Assembly: GCA_900544675.1 (NCBI GenBank)
Contig: UQVZ01000028.1
Location: 1 to 41,661 of the forward strand
Direction: 5' to 3'
Source of the DNA: an uncultured Bacteroides sp.
GTDB taxonomy: Bacteria > Bacteroidota > Bacteroidia > Bacteroidales > Bacteroidaceae
DNA length: 41,661 nt
A program made the translations under genes and the position numbers. The notes beneath the pieces are model-generated. The model made no database searches. It had not been told where the DNA came from and was given only the letters and a program-made list of their open reading frames with translations. Below, one piece after another: positions 1-8,204 of this stretch (within the stretch, counting starts at the first letter, position 1; each line of letters begins with the position of its first letter).

Positions 1-55
1 GGCGTAAGCCAGCAGATTTACAGTCTGCCCCATTTGGCCACTCTGGTACTTGCCC
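1..55 (-). tRNA. tRNA-Tyr (GTA), 5' part only
   Basis: On the minus strand the sequence reads as the 5' half of a tyrosine tRNA. There is a seven-base acceptor strand, TA at positions 8-9, a D arm with the GTGGCCAAA-type loop, then anticodon stem GCAGA, loop CTGTAAA and stem TCTGC. The anticodon GTA lies at 19-21. The long variable arm characteristic of tRNA-Tyr begins and runs off the window edge, so the T arm and 3' end are not visible. The 5' end is set by folding and may be off by one base. Other tRNA genes may follow beyond the edge. Confidence 0.9.
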
Positions 56-106
56 CTAGCGCATGAGAAATTTCACCATCGGAGGCTTCGTTTCTCAATT
101 GCGGTG

Positions 107-137
107 CAAAGGTAATGCTATTTTTTTAATCTGCAAG
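107..137 (-). promoter_or_regulatory. Probable promoter of the tRNA-Tyr gene
   Basis: On the minus strand a perfect Bacteroidetes -7 box TACCTTTG lies at 107-114, with CTTG at 134-137 (a one-mismatch -33 box) and a 19-base spacer. It overlaps the last codons of ribH, so the tRNA can be transcribed independently of ribH with a leader of about 45 bases. Confidence 0.6.
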
Positions 138-612
138 CAAAATCAATCATTTTTATTGCATCAACTGCACATTCGTCTCCTTTATTGCCCAATTTTCCTC
201 CCGCACGCTCTTCGGCTTGCTGCATGTTATTGGTGGTTATCAAGCCGTAGAGAACCGGGATGTCGCTTGTCGCATTTAGGTAAGTGATGCCTTGGGTAGC
301 TCCCATACATACATAATCGAAATGCGGTGTGTCTCCGCGTACGACGCATCCTAAGGCTATTACAGCGTCTACCTTGCCGCTCTTGATGAGCTGGGCACAA
401 CCGTAAGTCAGTTCGAAACTGCCCGGAACGGTCATTACATGGATGTTTTCGTCTTTAGCGCCGTGCTTTTTCAAGGTGTTTACGGCTCCTTGCAGCAGGG
501 CACCGGTGATGTTCTGGTTCCATTCGGAAACAACGATGCCGAAGCGCATCGACGAAGCGTCGGGTACGGAGTTGGCATCGTAATCGGAAAGATTGTGATA
601 GGCTGTTGACAT
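118..612 (-). CDS. ribH: 6,7-dimethyl-8-ribityllumazine synthase
   Basis: A protein of 164 aa, the usual length for this family. It condenses 5-amino-6-ribitylamino-uracil with 3,4-dihydroxy-2-butanone 4-phosphate, the penultimate step of riboflavin synthesis in the cytoplasm. Family motifs are visible: SEWN near residue 29, PGSFEL near 63, GCVVRGDTPHFDYV with the catalytic histidine at about 97, and GNKGDECA near the C terminus. The first 20 residues are a variable extension. No other rib gene is nearby. The start codon abuts an octamer microsatellite (613-683), and I see no consensus -7 box between the upstream hairpin and the start, so expression may depend on read-through from the TPR gene. 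Confidence 0.97.
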   Translation of the reverse strand: MSTAYHNLSDYDANSVPDASSMRFGIVVSEWNQNITGALLQGAVNTLKKHGAKDENIHVMTVPGSFELTYGCAQLIKSGKVDAVIALGCVVRGDTPHFDYVCMGATQGITYLNATSDIPVLYGLITTNNMQQAEERAGGKLGNKGDECAVDAIKMIDFACRLKK

Positions 613-683
613 GAGTTTTTAAGTTTTTGAGTTTTTGAGTTTTTGAGTTTTTGGGTTTTTGAGTTTTTGGGTTTTTGGGTTTT
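613..683. repeat. Octamer tandem repeat (GAGTTTTT/GGGTTTTT), about nine units
   Basis: On the plus strand nine consecutive 8-bp units run from 613 to 683: five of GAGTTTTT, one of AAGTTTTT, and GGGTTTTT variants towards the right end, with the last unit one base short. The array directly touches the ribH ATG (610-612, minus strand), so the ribH untranslated leader is an ACTCAAAA-type array with no visible Shine-Dalgarno purine block. An 8-bp unit would change the leader length without affecting the reading frame. Confidence 0.9.
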
Positions 684-694
684 GGAAAACAGAA

Positions 695-737
695 AAGACG
701 CAAACCGCACAGACTTTTTTCTGTGTGTTTGCGTCTT
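695..737 (-). terminator. Strong hairpin between the TPR gene and ribH
   Basis: Arms 695-713 and 720-737 pair over 18 of about 19 positions with a 6-base loop. On the minus strand the stem is followed by TTTTCTGTTTT, compatible with intrinsic termination of the TPR gene, which ends at 755. It may act as a partial terminator if ribH is read from upstream. Confidence 0.7.
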
Positions 738-754
738 TGTATTTGTTTGTCTCC

Positions 755-1432
755 TTATTTAATAGAAGCGCGTTCGATGTACTTGTCGATGTTCATCGCT
801 TGATAAGAAGTGGCGTATTTGGTCTTGATTTTTGTGTACGCGTCTACGGCTTCGGCATTTTTGCCTTGTTTTTCCAGAATCTGACCAGCTTGCAGCAGGT
901 AGATGGGGCTTAATGTCGTGCTGTTGGCTTTATCTGCAGCCTTCAGCAGGGTAGCGGCCGCTTTATCGAGCTCGCCTAACTGGGCGTAGCAGTTGCCCAA
1001 TGTGCCCAGGATAGCCGGAGCCACCATATAGTCGTCGGCACTGAATTTGTCGAGATAGGTAGTGGCTTCTTCGTATTTGCCCAACTGAGCATAGCAGAGT
1101 CCGGCATAGACATTTGCCAGGTTTCCCGCGTCTGTTCCGCTGTATTCGTCGGCTATTTTCAGGAAGCCTGCATATCCCAGGCTGTCTCCGTTCAACGCTT
1201 CTTCGTAGGCGTTGTTTCCGAAATACTGTTCTCCCTTGAACAGGGCTTCGGACGCTTTCAATTCGTTGGGCTCGCCGATGAAATGGTTGTAAGCCAGGAA
1301 TCCGCATACGACTACGACGATAGCGACGACGATACCTACCAGCAGGTTCTTGTTCTTTAACAGGAATGTTTCGGAAGTGTTCAACGCTTCGTCTACATTC
1401 AATGGATCATGAGTTTGGTTTTGTTTTGACAT
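755..1432 (-). CDS. Membrane-anchored tetratricopeptide repeat protein (YfgM-like)
   Basis: A protein of 225 aa with a cytoplasmic N terminus, a single strongly hydrophobic segment at about residues 28-48 (LLVGIVVAIVVVVCGFLAY), and a periplasmic part built of TPR-type helical pairs. Motifs such as YAGLCYAQLGKYEEA and NCYAQLGELDKAAATL are typical TPR consensus. This architecture resembles YfgM, an ancillary SecYEG/PpiD-associated factor in enterobacteria. The resemblance is architectural and function here is inferred. A perfect -7 box lies upstream (1482-1489), divergent from recF. A strong hairpin follows the stop codon. Confidence 0.85.
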   Translation of the reverse strand: MSKQNQTHDPLNVDEALNTSETFLLKNKNLLVGIVVAIVVVVCGFLAYNHFIGEPNELKASEALFKGEQYFGNNAYEEALNGDSLGYAGFLKIADEYSGTDAGNLANVYAGLCYAQLGKYEEATTYLDKFSADDYMVAPAILGTLGNCYAQLGELDKAAATLLKAADKANSTTLSPIYLLQAGQILEKQGKNAEAVDAYTKIKTKYATSYQAMNIDKYIERASIK

Positions 1433-1481
1433 CTTTCTTATTGTTTTTTTATTATTTTCTGCTTCATGCGATTTCGGTCAG

Positions 1482-1513
1482 CAAAAGTAATTTATTTATA
1501 GTTATAAATGAAA
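1482..1513 (-). promoter_or_regulatory. Promoter of the TPR gene
   Basis: Minus-strand -7 box TACTTTTG at 1482-1489, spacer of 20, and -33 box TTTC at 1510-1513. It drives the TPR gene starting at 1432. Confidence 0.6.
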
Positions 1514-1552
1514 TTTGCGGGCAAGTTTTTTTATCAATCCTCCTTTTATTCG

Positions 1553-1560
1553 TATTTTTG
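1553..1560 (+). promoter_or_regulatory. -7 box of recF
   Basis: TATTTTTG is a perfect match to the Bacteroidetes TAnnTTTG -7 box, 23 bases before the recF ATG. A T-rich stretch about 21 bases upstream could serve as a poor -33 box. Confidence 0.6.
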
Positions 1561-1582
1561 TGACTTAAATAAGGAGTAAATT

Positions 1583-2701
1583 ATGTGGTTGAAGCGCATT
1601 TCTATATTAAATTACAAGAATCTGGAGCAGGTGGAGCTGGGCTTTTCGCGGAAGCTGAATTGCATCATCGGCAAGAACGGCATGGGGAAAACCAACCTGA
1701 TGGACGCGGTGTATTATCTTTCGTTTTGCAAGAGCGCGACCAACCCCATCGACTCGCAGAACATCCTGCACGACCGTGATTTCTTTGTGATTCAAGGATT
1801 TTATGAGAATGATTTGGGTGAGCCGGAGGAAGTGTATTGCGGGCTGAAGCGCAGGCAGAAGAAACAGTTCAAGCGGAACAAGAAGGAATATTCGCGTCTG
1901 TCGGACCATATCGGGCTGATACCTTTGGTGATGGTTTCGCCTGCCGATTCGTGGCTGATAGCCGGAGGAAGCGAGGAACGGCGCCGGCTGATGGACGTGG
2001 TGATTTCGCAATTCGACCGTGAATACCTGGATGCGCTGATCCGGTATAACAAGGCGTTGCAGCAGCGGAACGCTTTGCTGAAATCGGAAATGGAGCCGGA
2101 AGAAGAGCTGATGGCTTTATGGGAAGAGTCGATGGCGTCTTTAGGTGAAGCCGTTTATCGGAAGCGGAAAAGTTTCGTAGACGAGTTTGTGCCGGTGTTC
2201 CAGTCGTATTATGCTTATATCTCGCAAGACCGTGAGCAGGTGAGCCTTTCCTACGAGTCGCATGCCAGTGAAGGGAACTTGTCGCAATTGCTGAAGGAAA
2301 GCCGCCAGCGCGACCGCATCTTGGGATATTCTACCAAGGGTATCCATAAAGACGACCTTGTTATGAAACTGGGTGATTTCCCTATCAAGCGGGAAGGTTC
2401 GCAGGGGCAGAACAAGACTTACCTGATTGCGCTGAAGCTGGCTCAGTTCGACTTCCTGAAGCGGACGGGAAACAGGCGTGTCCCTATCGTATTGCTGGAC
2501 GATATCTTCGACAAGCTGGACGCGTCGCGGGTAGAACAGATTGTGAAGCTGGTGGCGGGCGATAACTTCGGGCAGATATTTATTACGGACACCAACCGGG
2601 AACACCTCGACAAGATATTGCGCGAGGTAGGCGAAGACTATAAAGTGTTTGAAGTGGAAGACGGATGTGTGTCGGAACGTACGGAGGAGGATAACGCATG
2701 A
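1583..2701 (+). CDS. recF: DNA replication and repair protein RecF
   Basis: A protein of 372 aa, normal length for RecF, an SMC-like ATPase that loads RecA at single-strand gaps with RecO and RecR. The Walker A motif GKNGMGKT lies at about residues 30-37. An ABC signature-like region (KREGSQGQNKTYLIALKLAQ) and a Walker B/D-loop LLDDIFDKLD follow in the C-terminal half. The N terminus MWLKRISILNYKNLEQ is the classic RecF start. The stop codon overlaps the start of the next gene (ATGA at 2698-2701), so the two are translationally coupled. Confidence 0.97.
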   Translation: MWLKRISILNYKNLEQVELGFSRKLNCIIGKNGMGKTNLMDAVYYLSFCKSATNPIDSQNILHDRDFFVIQGFYENDLGEPEEVYCGLKRRQKKQFKRNKKEYSRLSDHIGLIPLVMVSPADSWLIAGGSEERRRLMDVVISQFDREYLDALIRYNKALQQRNALLKSEMEPEEELMALWEESMASLGEAVYRKRKSFVDEFVPVFQSYYAYISQDREQVSLSYESHASEGNLSQLLKESRQRDRILGYSTKGIHKDDLVMKLGDFPIKREGSQGQNKTYLIALKLAQFDFLKRTGNRRVPIVLLDDIFDKLDASRVEQIVKLVAGDNFGQIFITDTNREHLDKILREVGEDYKVFEVEDGCVSERTEEDNA

Positions 2702-2988
2702 AACGGAACAATACGGAACAGGTAGGGGATATCATCCGCCGTTTGCTGAGACAGGAAGGGCTGGAAACGCCGCTGAACGAATACCGGCTGATTGACGCGT
2801 GGAAAGACGTGGTAGGTCCGGTCATAGCCCGCTATACGACCAACCTGTACATCAAGAACCAAACATTGTATGTGCATTTGTCCTCATCGGTCCTTCGGCA
2901 GGAGTTGTCGATGAGCCGCACGTTGCTGATACGGAACCTGAATGCACAGGTAGGCTCGCAGGTGATTGTGAACATCGTGTTCCGCTGA
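2698..2988 (+). CDS. DUF721 / DciA-like protein
   Basis: A 96-aa protein matching the DUF721 family, whose better studied members (DciA) interact with replicative helicase DnaB. The N-terminal part carries EQVGDIIRRLLRQEGLE, followed by the family's W-K-x-VVGP region (AWKDVVGPVIARYT) and a conserved strand segment LYVHLSSSVLRQEL. It overlaps recF by four bases. DciA would act in DnaB loading. A replication role is inferred from the family and from the coupling to recF. Confidence 0.85.
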   Translation: MKRNNTEQVGDIIRRLLRQEGLETPLNEYRLIDAWKDVVGPVIARYTTNLYIKNQTLYVHLSSSVLRQELSMSRTLLIRNLNAQVGSQVIVNIVFR

Positions 2989-3004
2989 CAGGCGGAATGA
3001 TGGG

Positions 3005-3562
3005 TCAGGGAGCAGGGAACACCTTGCCGTCTTCGGTCCACACTTCGTCCATCGGCGTATCGAACGCATCGACGGGAAGTCCTTCTTCGTATAGCTGGAA
3101 CCGGAAGCATACACCTATTTTATAGAGTTCCGTCCGGCTGAGCAGGCGGTCGTAATACCCTTTCCCGCGTCCTAAGCGGTTTCCTTTCCGGTCGAAAGCC
3201 ACACCGGGAATGATGGCAAGGTCGATTTTGCGGGTCGGATCCCAAGGGGCTCCCGTAGGTTCTTCGATGTGGAACGTGCTGGTCTGCAGGTGTGCCTTCC
3301 CGGTATATGCCCGCAATTCCAGTTCATCTCCTTTTACTACCGGCAGGATAATGGTTTTCTCCTTGCTCCATTTTTCCACGAACGCATGCGTGCGCACTTC
3401 GTCGGGAAGGGAATAATAGAGCAAGACGGTACCTGCCTGTCGGAAAAGCGGATGCGTTTCCAACAGGCGGAATAACCGGGAAGAGCGGGTTTCTGATTCT
3501 TCCTGCCCGTGTCTTTTCTTCTCCAGGGCTATTTGGGCTCTGATGTCTTTCTTTGATTTCAC
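3005..3562 (-). CDS. 5-formyltetrahydrofolate cyclo-ligase
   Basis: A 185-aa protein of the MTHFS/YgfA family, which uses ATP to convert 5-formyl-THF to 5,10-methenyl-THF in one-carbon metabolism. The nucleotide/phosphate-binding signature GRGKGYYDRLL and the preceding IIPGVAFD are clear. The N terminus (KKDIRAQIALEKKR) carries the basic helix usual for the family. Its start overlaps the stop of the S41 protease gene by four bases, so it is the last cistron of the minus-strand cluster beginning near 8194. It converges on the DUF721 gene with a 16-base gap. Confidence 0.95.
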   Translation of the reverse strand: MKSKKDIRAQIALEKKRHGQEESETRSSRLFRLLETHPLFRQAGTVLLYYSLPDEVRTHAFVEKWSKEKTIILPVVKGDELELRAYTGKAHLQTSTFHIEEPTGAPWDPTRKIDLAIIPGVAFDRKGNRLGRGKGYYDRLLSRTELYKIGVCFRFQLYEEGLPVDAFDTPMDEVWTEDGKVFPAP

Positions 3563-5199
3563 AGTTCGTTTTCTTCCGGCGCTTTCGGGAACGATTCGCC
3601 TTTTTCCAATACTTCTACGGCTTTCAATACGGTTTTGTCGGTCTTGTTGCTATACTCGATAAAGGATTCGATGCCCAACATGTTGTAGATGATGTTGCCA
3701 TACAGGTTTTCATCGAAAAGCTTTTTCGATTTATACATCAGGATATTCCGGCGCTTCAGTCCTTTCTTTTCTGCATACGAAGCGAATTTCTCCAGCAGGT
3801 TTTGCGTTTTCAGGTAAGCGGCCATGCTGTCGGGCGTGGTATATTGTTGCAGGGTGCTGCGGTTCTTGTCCGTATATTCCATCGTATAGCGGATAATCAG
3901 TCCGCGCGCTGCCGCCATGCGGAAATAAGTTGTCATACCTGTCGTGTCCTGCGGCACAAAGATATCGGGCATGATGCCACCTCCTCCGTACACGGTCCGT
4001 CCCAGCCGCGTGTGGTAAGTCTCCTTGGTGTTTTGCTTGATGCTGTCTGCCGAGAAAAACTCGCCGTGCTCATACCGGGTGATGAGGTCCATTTCGTATT
4101 CCGAGTCATTGCCTTTTTCGTACGGCTTCTGGATGCAACGTCCCGAAGGTGTATAGTAGCGTGCGATGGTCAGGCGGATAGCAGACCCGTCGCTGAACTC
4201 GATGGGTTGCTGCACCAGGCCTTTGCCGAACGAGCGTCGGCCGATGATGGTGCCGCGGTCATTGTCCTGGATGGCTCCGGCAAAGATTTCGCTGGCGGAA
4301 GCCGAGCCTTCGTCCATCAGGATGACAAGCGGTGTGGACTGGCTGCTTCCCGTACCGTTTGACGTATAGTTCTCACGGGGTGATTTGCGTCCTTCGGTAT
4401 ATACAATCAGGCTGTTGTTGGGAAGAAACTCGTTAATCATCTGGATGGCAGCCGCCATATAGCCTCCCGTGTTTCCGCGCAGGTCGATAATCAGCCCTTC
4501 ATAGTTGGCACGGTTCAGTTTGGCAAGCGCGACGAGCAGTTCGGGATAAGTGGTCTCGCCGAACTTGTTTACTTTGATATAGCCGAAACGTTCGTCAATC
4601 ATGTAAGCGGCGTCGATGCTCTTGGTAGGAATATCGCCCCGGACGACCGTGAAGTGAAGGATTTCTTCTTCTCCCGGGCGGTAGACGCCCAATTTGACGG
4701 TGCTTCCTTTTTCACCTTTCAGCCGGCGCATGGCTTCCGTATTGGTTACTATTTTCCCCACGAAAGCCGAATCGTCCACTTCGATGATACGGTCGCCTGC
4801 CAGCATGCCTACTTTCTCGGAAGGGCCTCCCTGGATGACATTATTCACATGGATGGTATCATCCAGGATAGTGAACTGGATTCCCACTCCGCTGAAGCTG
4901 CCTTTCAGGTCGGCGGTGACCGCTTCCAGGTCTTTGGCAGGGATGTATGCCGAGTGCGGGTCCAGTTCGCCGAGGATTTGCGGCATGGCTTCTTCTACCA
5001 GGTTGTGTATGTTTACGGTGTCCACATACTGGTCGTCGATGATGCGCAACAGGGCGTTCAGCTTGTTGGACGAGGTGTTGATGATGCCTAATTTGTTGCC
5101 CGAGAAATGATTGGCATAAAACGTGCCGATTAAAATTCCTATTACCACACAGAGGGCAAGCAGGAAAGGCATCAGCCGGTTTTTGTTGTTATTTGTCAT
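3559..5199 (-). CDS. S41 family C-terminal processing peptidase (CtpA-like)
   Basis: A 546-aa protein with an N-terminal membrane anchor or uncleaved signal at about residues 10-30. It then has a PDZ domain (about 90-175: SGVGIQF, VIQGGPSEKVGMLAGDRI) and an S41 catalytic domain. The serine motif GSASASE lies at 298-304 (likely nucleophile S301), with the lysine in RSFGKG at K326. The Ser-Lys spacing of 25 matches CtpB. A C-terminal extension of about 150 aa is typical of Bacteroidetes members. It should act in the periplasm on protein C termini. The 5' end overlaps the dCMP deaminase gene by 11 bases and the 3' end overlaps the cyclo-ligase start. Confidence 0.95.
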   Translation of the reverse strand: MTNNNKNRLMPFLLALCVVIGILIGTFYANHFSGNKLGIINTSSNKLNALLRIIDDQYVDTVNIHNLVEEAMPQILGELDPHSAYIPAKDLEAVTADLKGSFSGVGIQFTILDDTIHVNNVIQGGPSEKVGMLAGDRIIEVDDSAFVGKIVTNTEAMRRLKGEKGSTVKLGVYRPGEEEILHFTVVRGDIPTKSIDAAYMIDERFGYIKVNKFGETTYPELLVALAKLNRANYEGLIIDLRGNTGGYMAAAIQMINEFLPNNSLIVYTEGRKSPRENYTSNGTGSSQSTPLVILMDEGSASASEIFAGAIQDNDRGTIIGRRSFGKGLVQQPIEFSDGSAIRLTIARYYTPSGRCIQKPYEKGNDSEYEMDLITRYEHGEFFSADSIKQNTKETYHTRLGRTVYGGGGIMPDIFVPQDTTGMTTYFRMAAARGLIIRYTMEYTDKNRSTLQQYTTPDSMAAYLKTQNLLEKFASYAEKKGLKRRNILMYKSKKLFDENLYGNIIYNMLGIESFIEYSNKTDKTVLKAVEVLEKGESFPKAPEENEL

Positions 5200-5644
5200 A
5201 TTCGTTATCGTTGTTTAGATAAATCACTTCAATGTTTGCGCGTTTCAAAAGCTCGATGCCGTCTTCCAGCCGGTATTTTTCGGCATAGACCACCCGCTTG
5301 ATGCCTGCCTGGATAATCAGTTTGGCACATTCGATGCAAGGGGACGCCGTGACATAAAGCGTGGCTCCCTCGCTGCTGTTGTTCGAGCGGGCTATCTTGG
5401 TTATGGCATTTGCTTCGGCATGCAGCACGTAGGGCTTGGTCAGTCCGTGCTCGTCCTCGCATACGTTTTCGAATCCCGCAGGTGTACCGTTGTATCCGTC
5501 CGAGATAATCATCTTGTCTTTGACTATCAGGGCACCTACTTTCCGGCGCTGGCAATACGAGTTCTCCGCCCAGATAGCCGCCATGCGCATATATCGCTTG
5601 TCTAATGTCTCTTGTTTGTTATCGGTTGATTCCATATAGCACAT
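5189..5644 (-). CDS. Deoxycytidylate (dCMP) deaminase
   Basis: A 151-aa zinc-dependent deaminase converting dCMP to dUMP, feeding thymidylate synthesis. HAEANAI (H75, E77) supplies one zinc ligand and the proton shuttle, and PCIEC supplies the other ligands (C103, C106). The substrate-binding region NGTPAGF is present. A second in-frame ATG three codons in (5635) is an equally plausible start. It lies in the same operon as the S41 protease (11-base overlap) and 28 bases after the lipoprotein gene stop. Linkage to a protease is probably transcriptional convenience and not pathway logic. Confidence 0.95.
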   Translation of the reverse strand: MCYMESTDNKQETLDKRYMRMAAIWAENSYCQRRKVGALIVKDKMIISDGYNGTPAGFENVCEDEHGLTKPYVLHAEANAITKIARSNNSSEGATLYVTASPCIECAKLIIQAGIKRVVYAEKYRLEDGIELLKRANIEVIYLNNDNEYDK

Positions 5645-5672
5645 ATAGTAAAGGTATAATATAATTAAGGTG

Positions 5673-6146
5673 TCAGTTTCTGAATCCTACGGGATAGAAC
5701 TGGATGAAATGGTTCTTGTCCGCGTTGAACAGCTTGATGAGTCTGGCGTCTCCCCGGTAAAAACGGGCATTGCTGATTTCATCGTAAAAGGTCTTGTCGC
5801 GTCCGGTAGGTGTCCGGTTAGGGCTTAGGCTGATGGAAAAGCTTTGGTCGCTTCCGTCGGCGCTCCATTTCCCCGTAAAGGTAAACGCTTCTCCATTGCC
5901 GCTCAGGGTTCCGTCATCCGAGAATTGGATGATGAAATTGCTCGGGTCTTTGTTGATATTAGCTACGTCGTCTACTGAGAGGGTCAGCGTTCCTTTATTG
6001 TCATCTTTCCAGTTTGAGGTGTCATACGAGCCGCTCCAGTGCCACGTTTGTCCGTTGGCAAAAATCTCGAACACATCATCTTCCTGGTTACAACTGCAGA
6101 GCAATGCGCAGACGCACATCCAGATATATAATCCGTATTTTCTCAT
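5673..6146 (-). CDS. Small lipoprotein, DUF4847-like
   Basis: A 157-aa predicted lipoprotein. The N terminus MRKYGLYIWMCVCALLCSCN has a hydrophobic segment ending in a lipobox cysteine at about residue 19. The mature part is rich in beta-strand and aromatic residues (QTWHWSGSYD, FTGKWSADGS, FIQFYPVGF), resembling DUF4847, a lipocalin-like Bacteroidales family. An open frame continues upstream to 6515, but that part is antisense-of-frame to the M3 peptidase and has no signal, so the ATG at 6144-6146 is chosen. It starts 11 bases after the M3 peptidase stop. Function unknown. Confidence 0.8.
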   Translation of the reverse strand: MRKYGLYIWMCVCALLCSCNQEDDVFEIFANGQTWHWSGSYDTSNWKDDNKGTLTLSVDDVANINKDPSNFIIQFSDDGTLSGNGEAFTFTGKWSADGSDQSFSISLSPNRTPTGRDKTFYDEISNARFYRGDARLIKLFNADKNHFIQFYPVGFRN

Positions 6147-6157
6147 TCTTCTTGTTT

Positions 6158-8194
6158 TTATATGATTCCATTCCGTTTCAGCAAGGCATCGATGGTAGGT
6201 TCCTGACCGCGGAAACGTTTGTAAAGTGTCATCGGGTGTTCGGTTCCTCCTTTCGACAGGATGTTGTCGCGGAACGATTGTGCCACTTCGGTATTGAAGA
6301 TACCTTTTTCCTTGAATACCGAGAAGGCATCGGCGTCCAACACCTCTGCCCATTTGTAGCTGTAATACCCTGCGGCATATCCTCCCGACATGATGTGTCC
6401 GAACTGTACGCTCATGCACGTCTCTTCCACTTGCGGTAAAATTTGCGCACGTTTCCATGCTTCGCGTTCGTACGTACGCACATCTCCTTCGAACGGGGTG
6501 CGGCGCGTGTACCATGCCATGTCCAGCAATCCGAAGCTGACCTGACGGAGGCAGGCGTATGCCACATTGAAGTTGGCGGCGTCTATGATTCGTTGAATCA
6601 ATGCTTCCGGAAGCGGCTCATGAGTCTGGTAATGACGTGCAAAGGTATTAAGAAATTCTTTTTCAATGGCAAAGTTTTCCATAATTTGCGAAGGAAGTTC
6701 CACAAAATCCCAGTAAACGTTGGTGCCGCTCATGCTTTTGAAGCGGGTGTTGGCAAACATGCCGTGCAAGGCGTGTCCGAATTCGTGCAGGAAGGTCGTG
6801 ACTTCCGAAAAGGTCAGTAACGCCGGTTTGTCGGGAGTCGGCTTGGTGAAATTCATGGTGACAGATACATGCGGACGGCTATTGACGCCCTTGTCGTCTA
6901 TCCATTGCTCTTTATAGCTGGTCATCCAGGCTCCCGATTTCTTGCCGGCACGGGGATGGAAATCGGTGTACAATACAGCCAGAAAGCTGCCGTCCTTGTC
7001 GTAGACCTCGTATGCCTTGACGTCGGGATGGTATACGGGAATGTCTTTGTTTTCCTTGAATGAAATGCCATACAGGCGGGTGGCAAGCCCGAATACGCCT
7101 GCTTTTACCTGGCTCAGTTCGAAGTAGGGGCGGAGTGCCTCTTCGTCGAGGTCGTATTTCTCCTTCCGCAATTTTTCCGAATAGTAGGAGAAATCCCACG
7201 GCATCAGCTCAAAATCGTCTCCTTCCACCCGGCGTGCCAGGGCGGTGACCTCTTCCACTTCCTTATGGGCAGCGGGAGTATAAGCTTCCAGTAACTGGTC
7301 GAGCAAGTGGTATACGTGCCGGCTGTCTTCTGCCATACGTTTGCGAAGCACATAGTCGGCAAAGTCGGTATATCCCAGCAGTTGGGCGATTTGCATACGC
7401 AGGTTGACCAGCCGTTTGACGATTTCGAGGTTATTCTGTTCGTTATCGTGTGTGCACTGGGTATTGTAGGCAAGGTATAGCTTCTGCCGCAGTTCGCGAT
7501 GGTCACTGTATTTCATGAAGGGCACATAGCTGGGTGCCTGCAGGGTGAATATCCATCCTGTTTTTCCTTTCTCGGCGGCGGCATGGGCGGCGGCTTCGAT
7601 AGCGCTTTCGGGCAATCCTTTCAGCTCTTCTTCTGCCGTCAGGTGCAGTTCGTAGTTGTTGGTCTCTTTCAAATGGTTTTGCGAGAAACGGAGGGTGAGC
7701 GTGCTCAGTTCCATGCTGAGCTTGCGGAACGTCTCTTTGTCGGTATCCGAAAGGTTGGCGCCGTTGCGCACAAAGCCATCGTAGGTCTTTTCCAGCAATT
7801 GCTGTTCTTCCGGCGTAAGTGTCAGCCGGTCGCGCACGTCATATACCTGCTTGATGCGCCGGAACAGCTTTTCGTTCAGGCTGATGTTGTTGCTATGTTC
7901 CGACAATTCGGGCATCAGCTTCTCTGCAATGGCTTCCAGTTCATCGCAGGTTTCCGCGCTCATCAGGTTAAACATAACCGTCGTGACACGGTCGAGCAGT
8001 TCGCCGGCATGTTCCAATGCCGCTACGGTATTGCCGAAAGTAGGTTCTTCCGGATTGGTTATGATAGCGTCGATTTCCTCGTCTTCGCGGCGCATGCCTT
8101 CGCGGATAGCCGGTTCGTAATCTGCCAGCGTAATTCGGTCGAACGGCACGGTGGCATGCGGTGTATGATAAGGTTGTAAAAACGGATTTTCCAT
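6158..8194 (-). CDS. M3 family metallopeptidase (oligopeptidase/dipeptidyl carboxypeptidase type)
   Basis: A 678-aa zinc peptidase of the thimet-oligopeptidase fold. The M3 signature HEFGHALHGMF begins at residue 470 (H470, E471, H474), and the third zinc ligand is expected at E499 in DFVELPSQ. Length and the N-terminal MENPFLQPYHTPHATVPFDR match the Dcp/OpdA-like subfamily of Bacteroidetes. No signal peptide is visible, so it is likely cytoplasmic and degrades short peptides. The Crp/Fnr regulator gene ends 10 bases upstream, so it may share that transcript. It heads the tightly packed genes down to 3005. Confidence 0.95.
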   Translation of the reverse strand: MENPFLQPYHTPHATVPFDRITLADYEPAIREGMRREDEEIDAIITNPEEPTFGNTVAALEHAGELLDRVTTVMFNLMSAETCDELEAIAEKLMPELSEHSNNISLNEKLFRRIKQVYDVRDRLTLTPEEQQLLEKTYDGFVRNGANLSDTDKETFRKLSMELSTLTLRFSQNHLKETNNYELHLTAEEELKGLPESAIEAAAHAAAEKGKTGWIFTLQAPSYVPFMKYSDHRELRQKLYLAYNTQCTHDNEQNNLEIVKRLVNLRMQIAQLLGYTDFADYVLRKRMAEDSRHVYHLLDQLLEAYTPAAHKEVEEVTALARRVEGDDFELMPWDFSYYSEKLRKEKYDLDEEALRPYFELSQVKAGVFGLATRLYGISFKENKDIPVYHPDVKAYEVYDKDGSFLAVLYTDFHPRAGKKSGAWMTSYKEQWIDDKGVNSRPHVSVTMNFTKPTPDKPALLTFSEVTTFLHEFGHALHGMFANTRFKSMSGTNVYWDFVELPSQIMENFAIEKEFLNTFARHYQTHEPLPEALIQRIIDAANFNVAYACLRQVSFGLLDMAWYTRRTPFEGDVRTYEREAWKRAQILPQVEETCMSVQFGHIMSGGYAAGYYSYKWAEVLDADAFSVFKEKGIFNTEVAQSFRDNILSKGGTEHPMTLYKRFRGQEPTIDALLKRNGII

Positions 8195-8204
8195 ATTTAT
8201 ATGT

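Noticed and set aside
6147..6515. N-terminal extension of the lipoprotein frame
   Set aside because: It overlaps the M3 peptidase C-terminal coding part on the same strand and removes the clear signal/lipobox from the N terminus.
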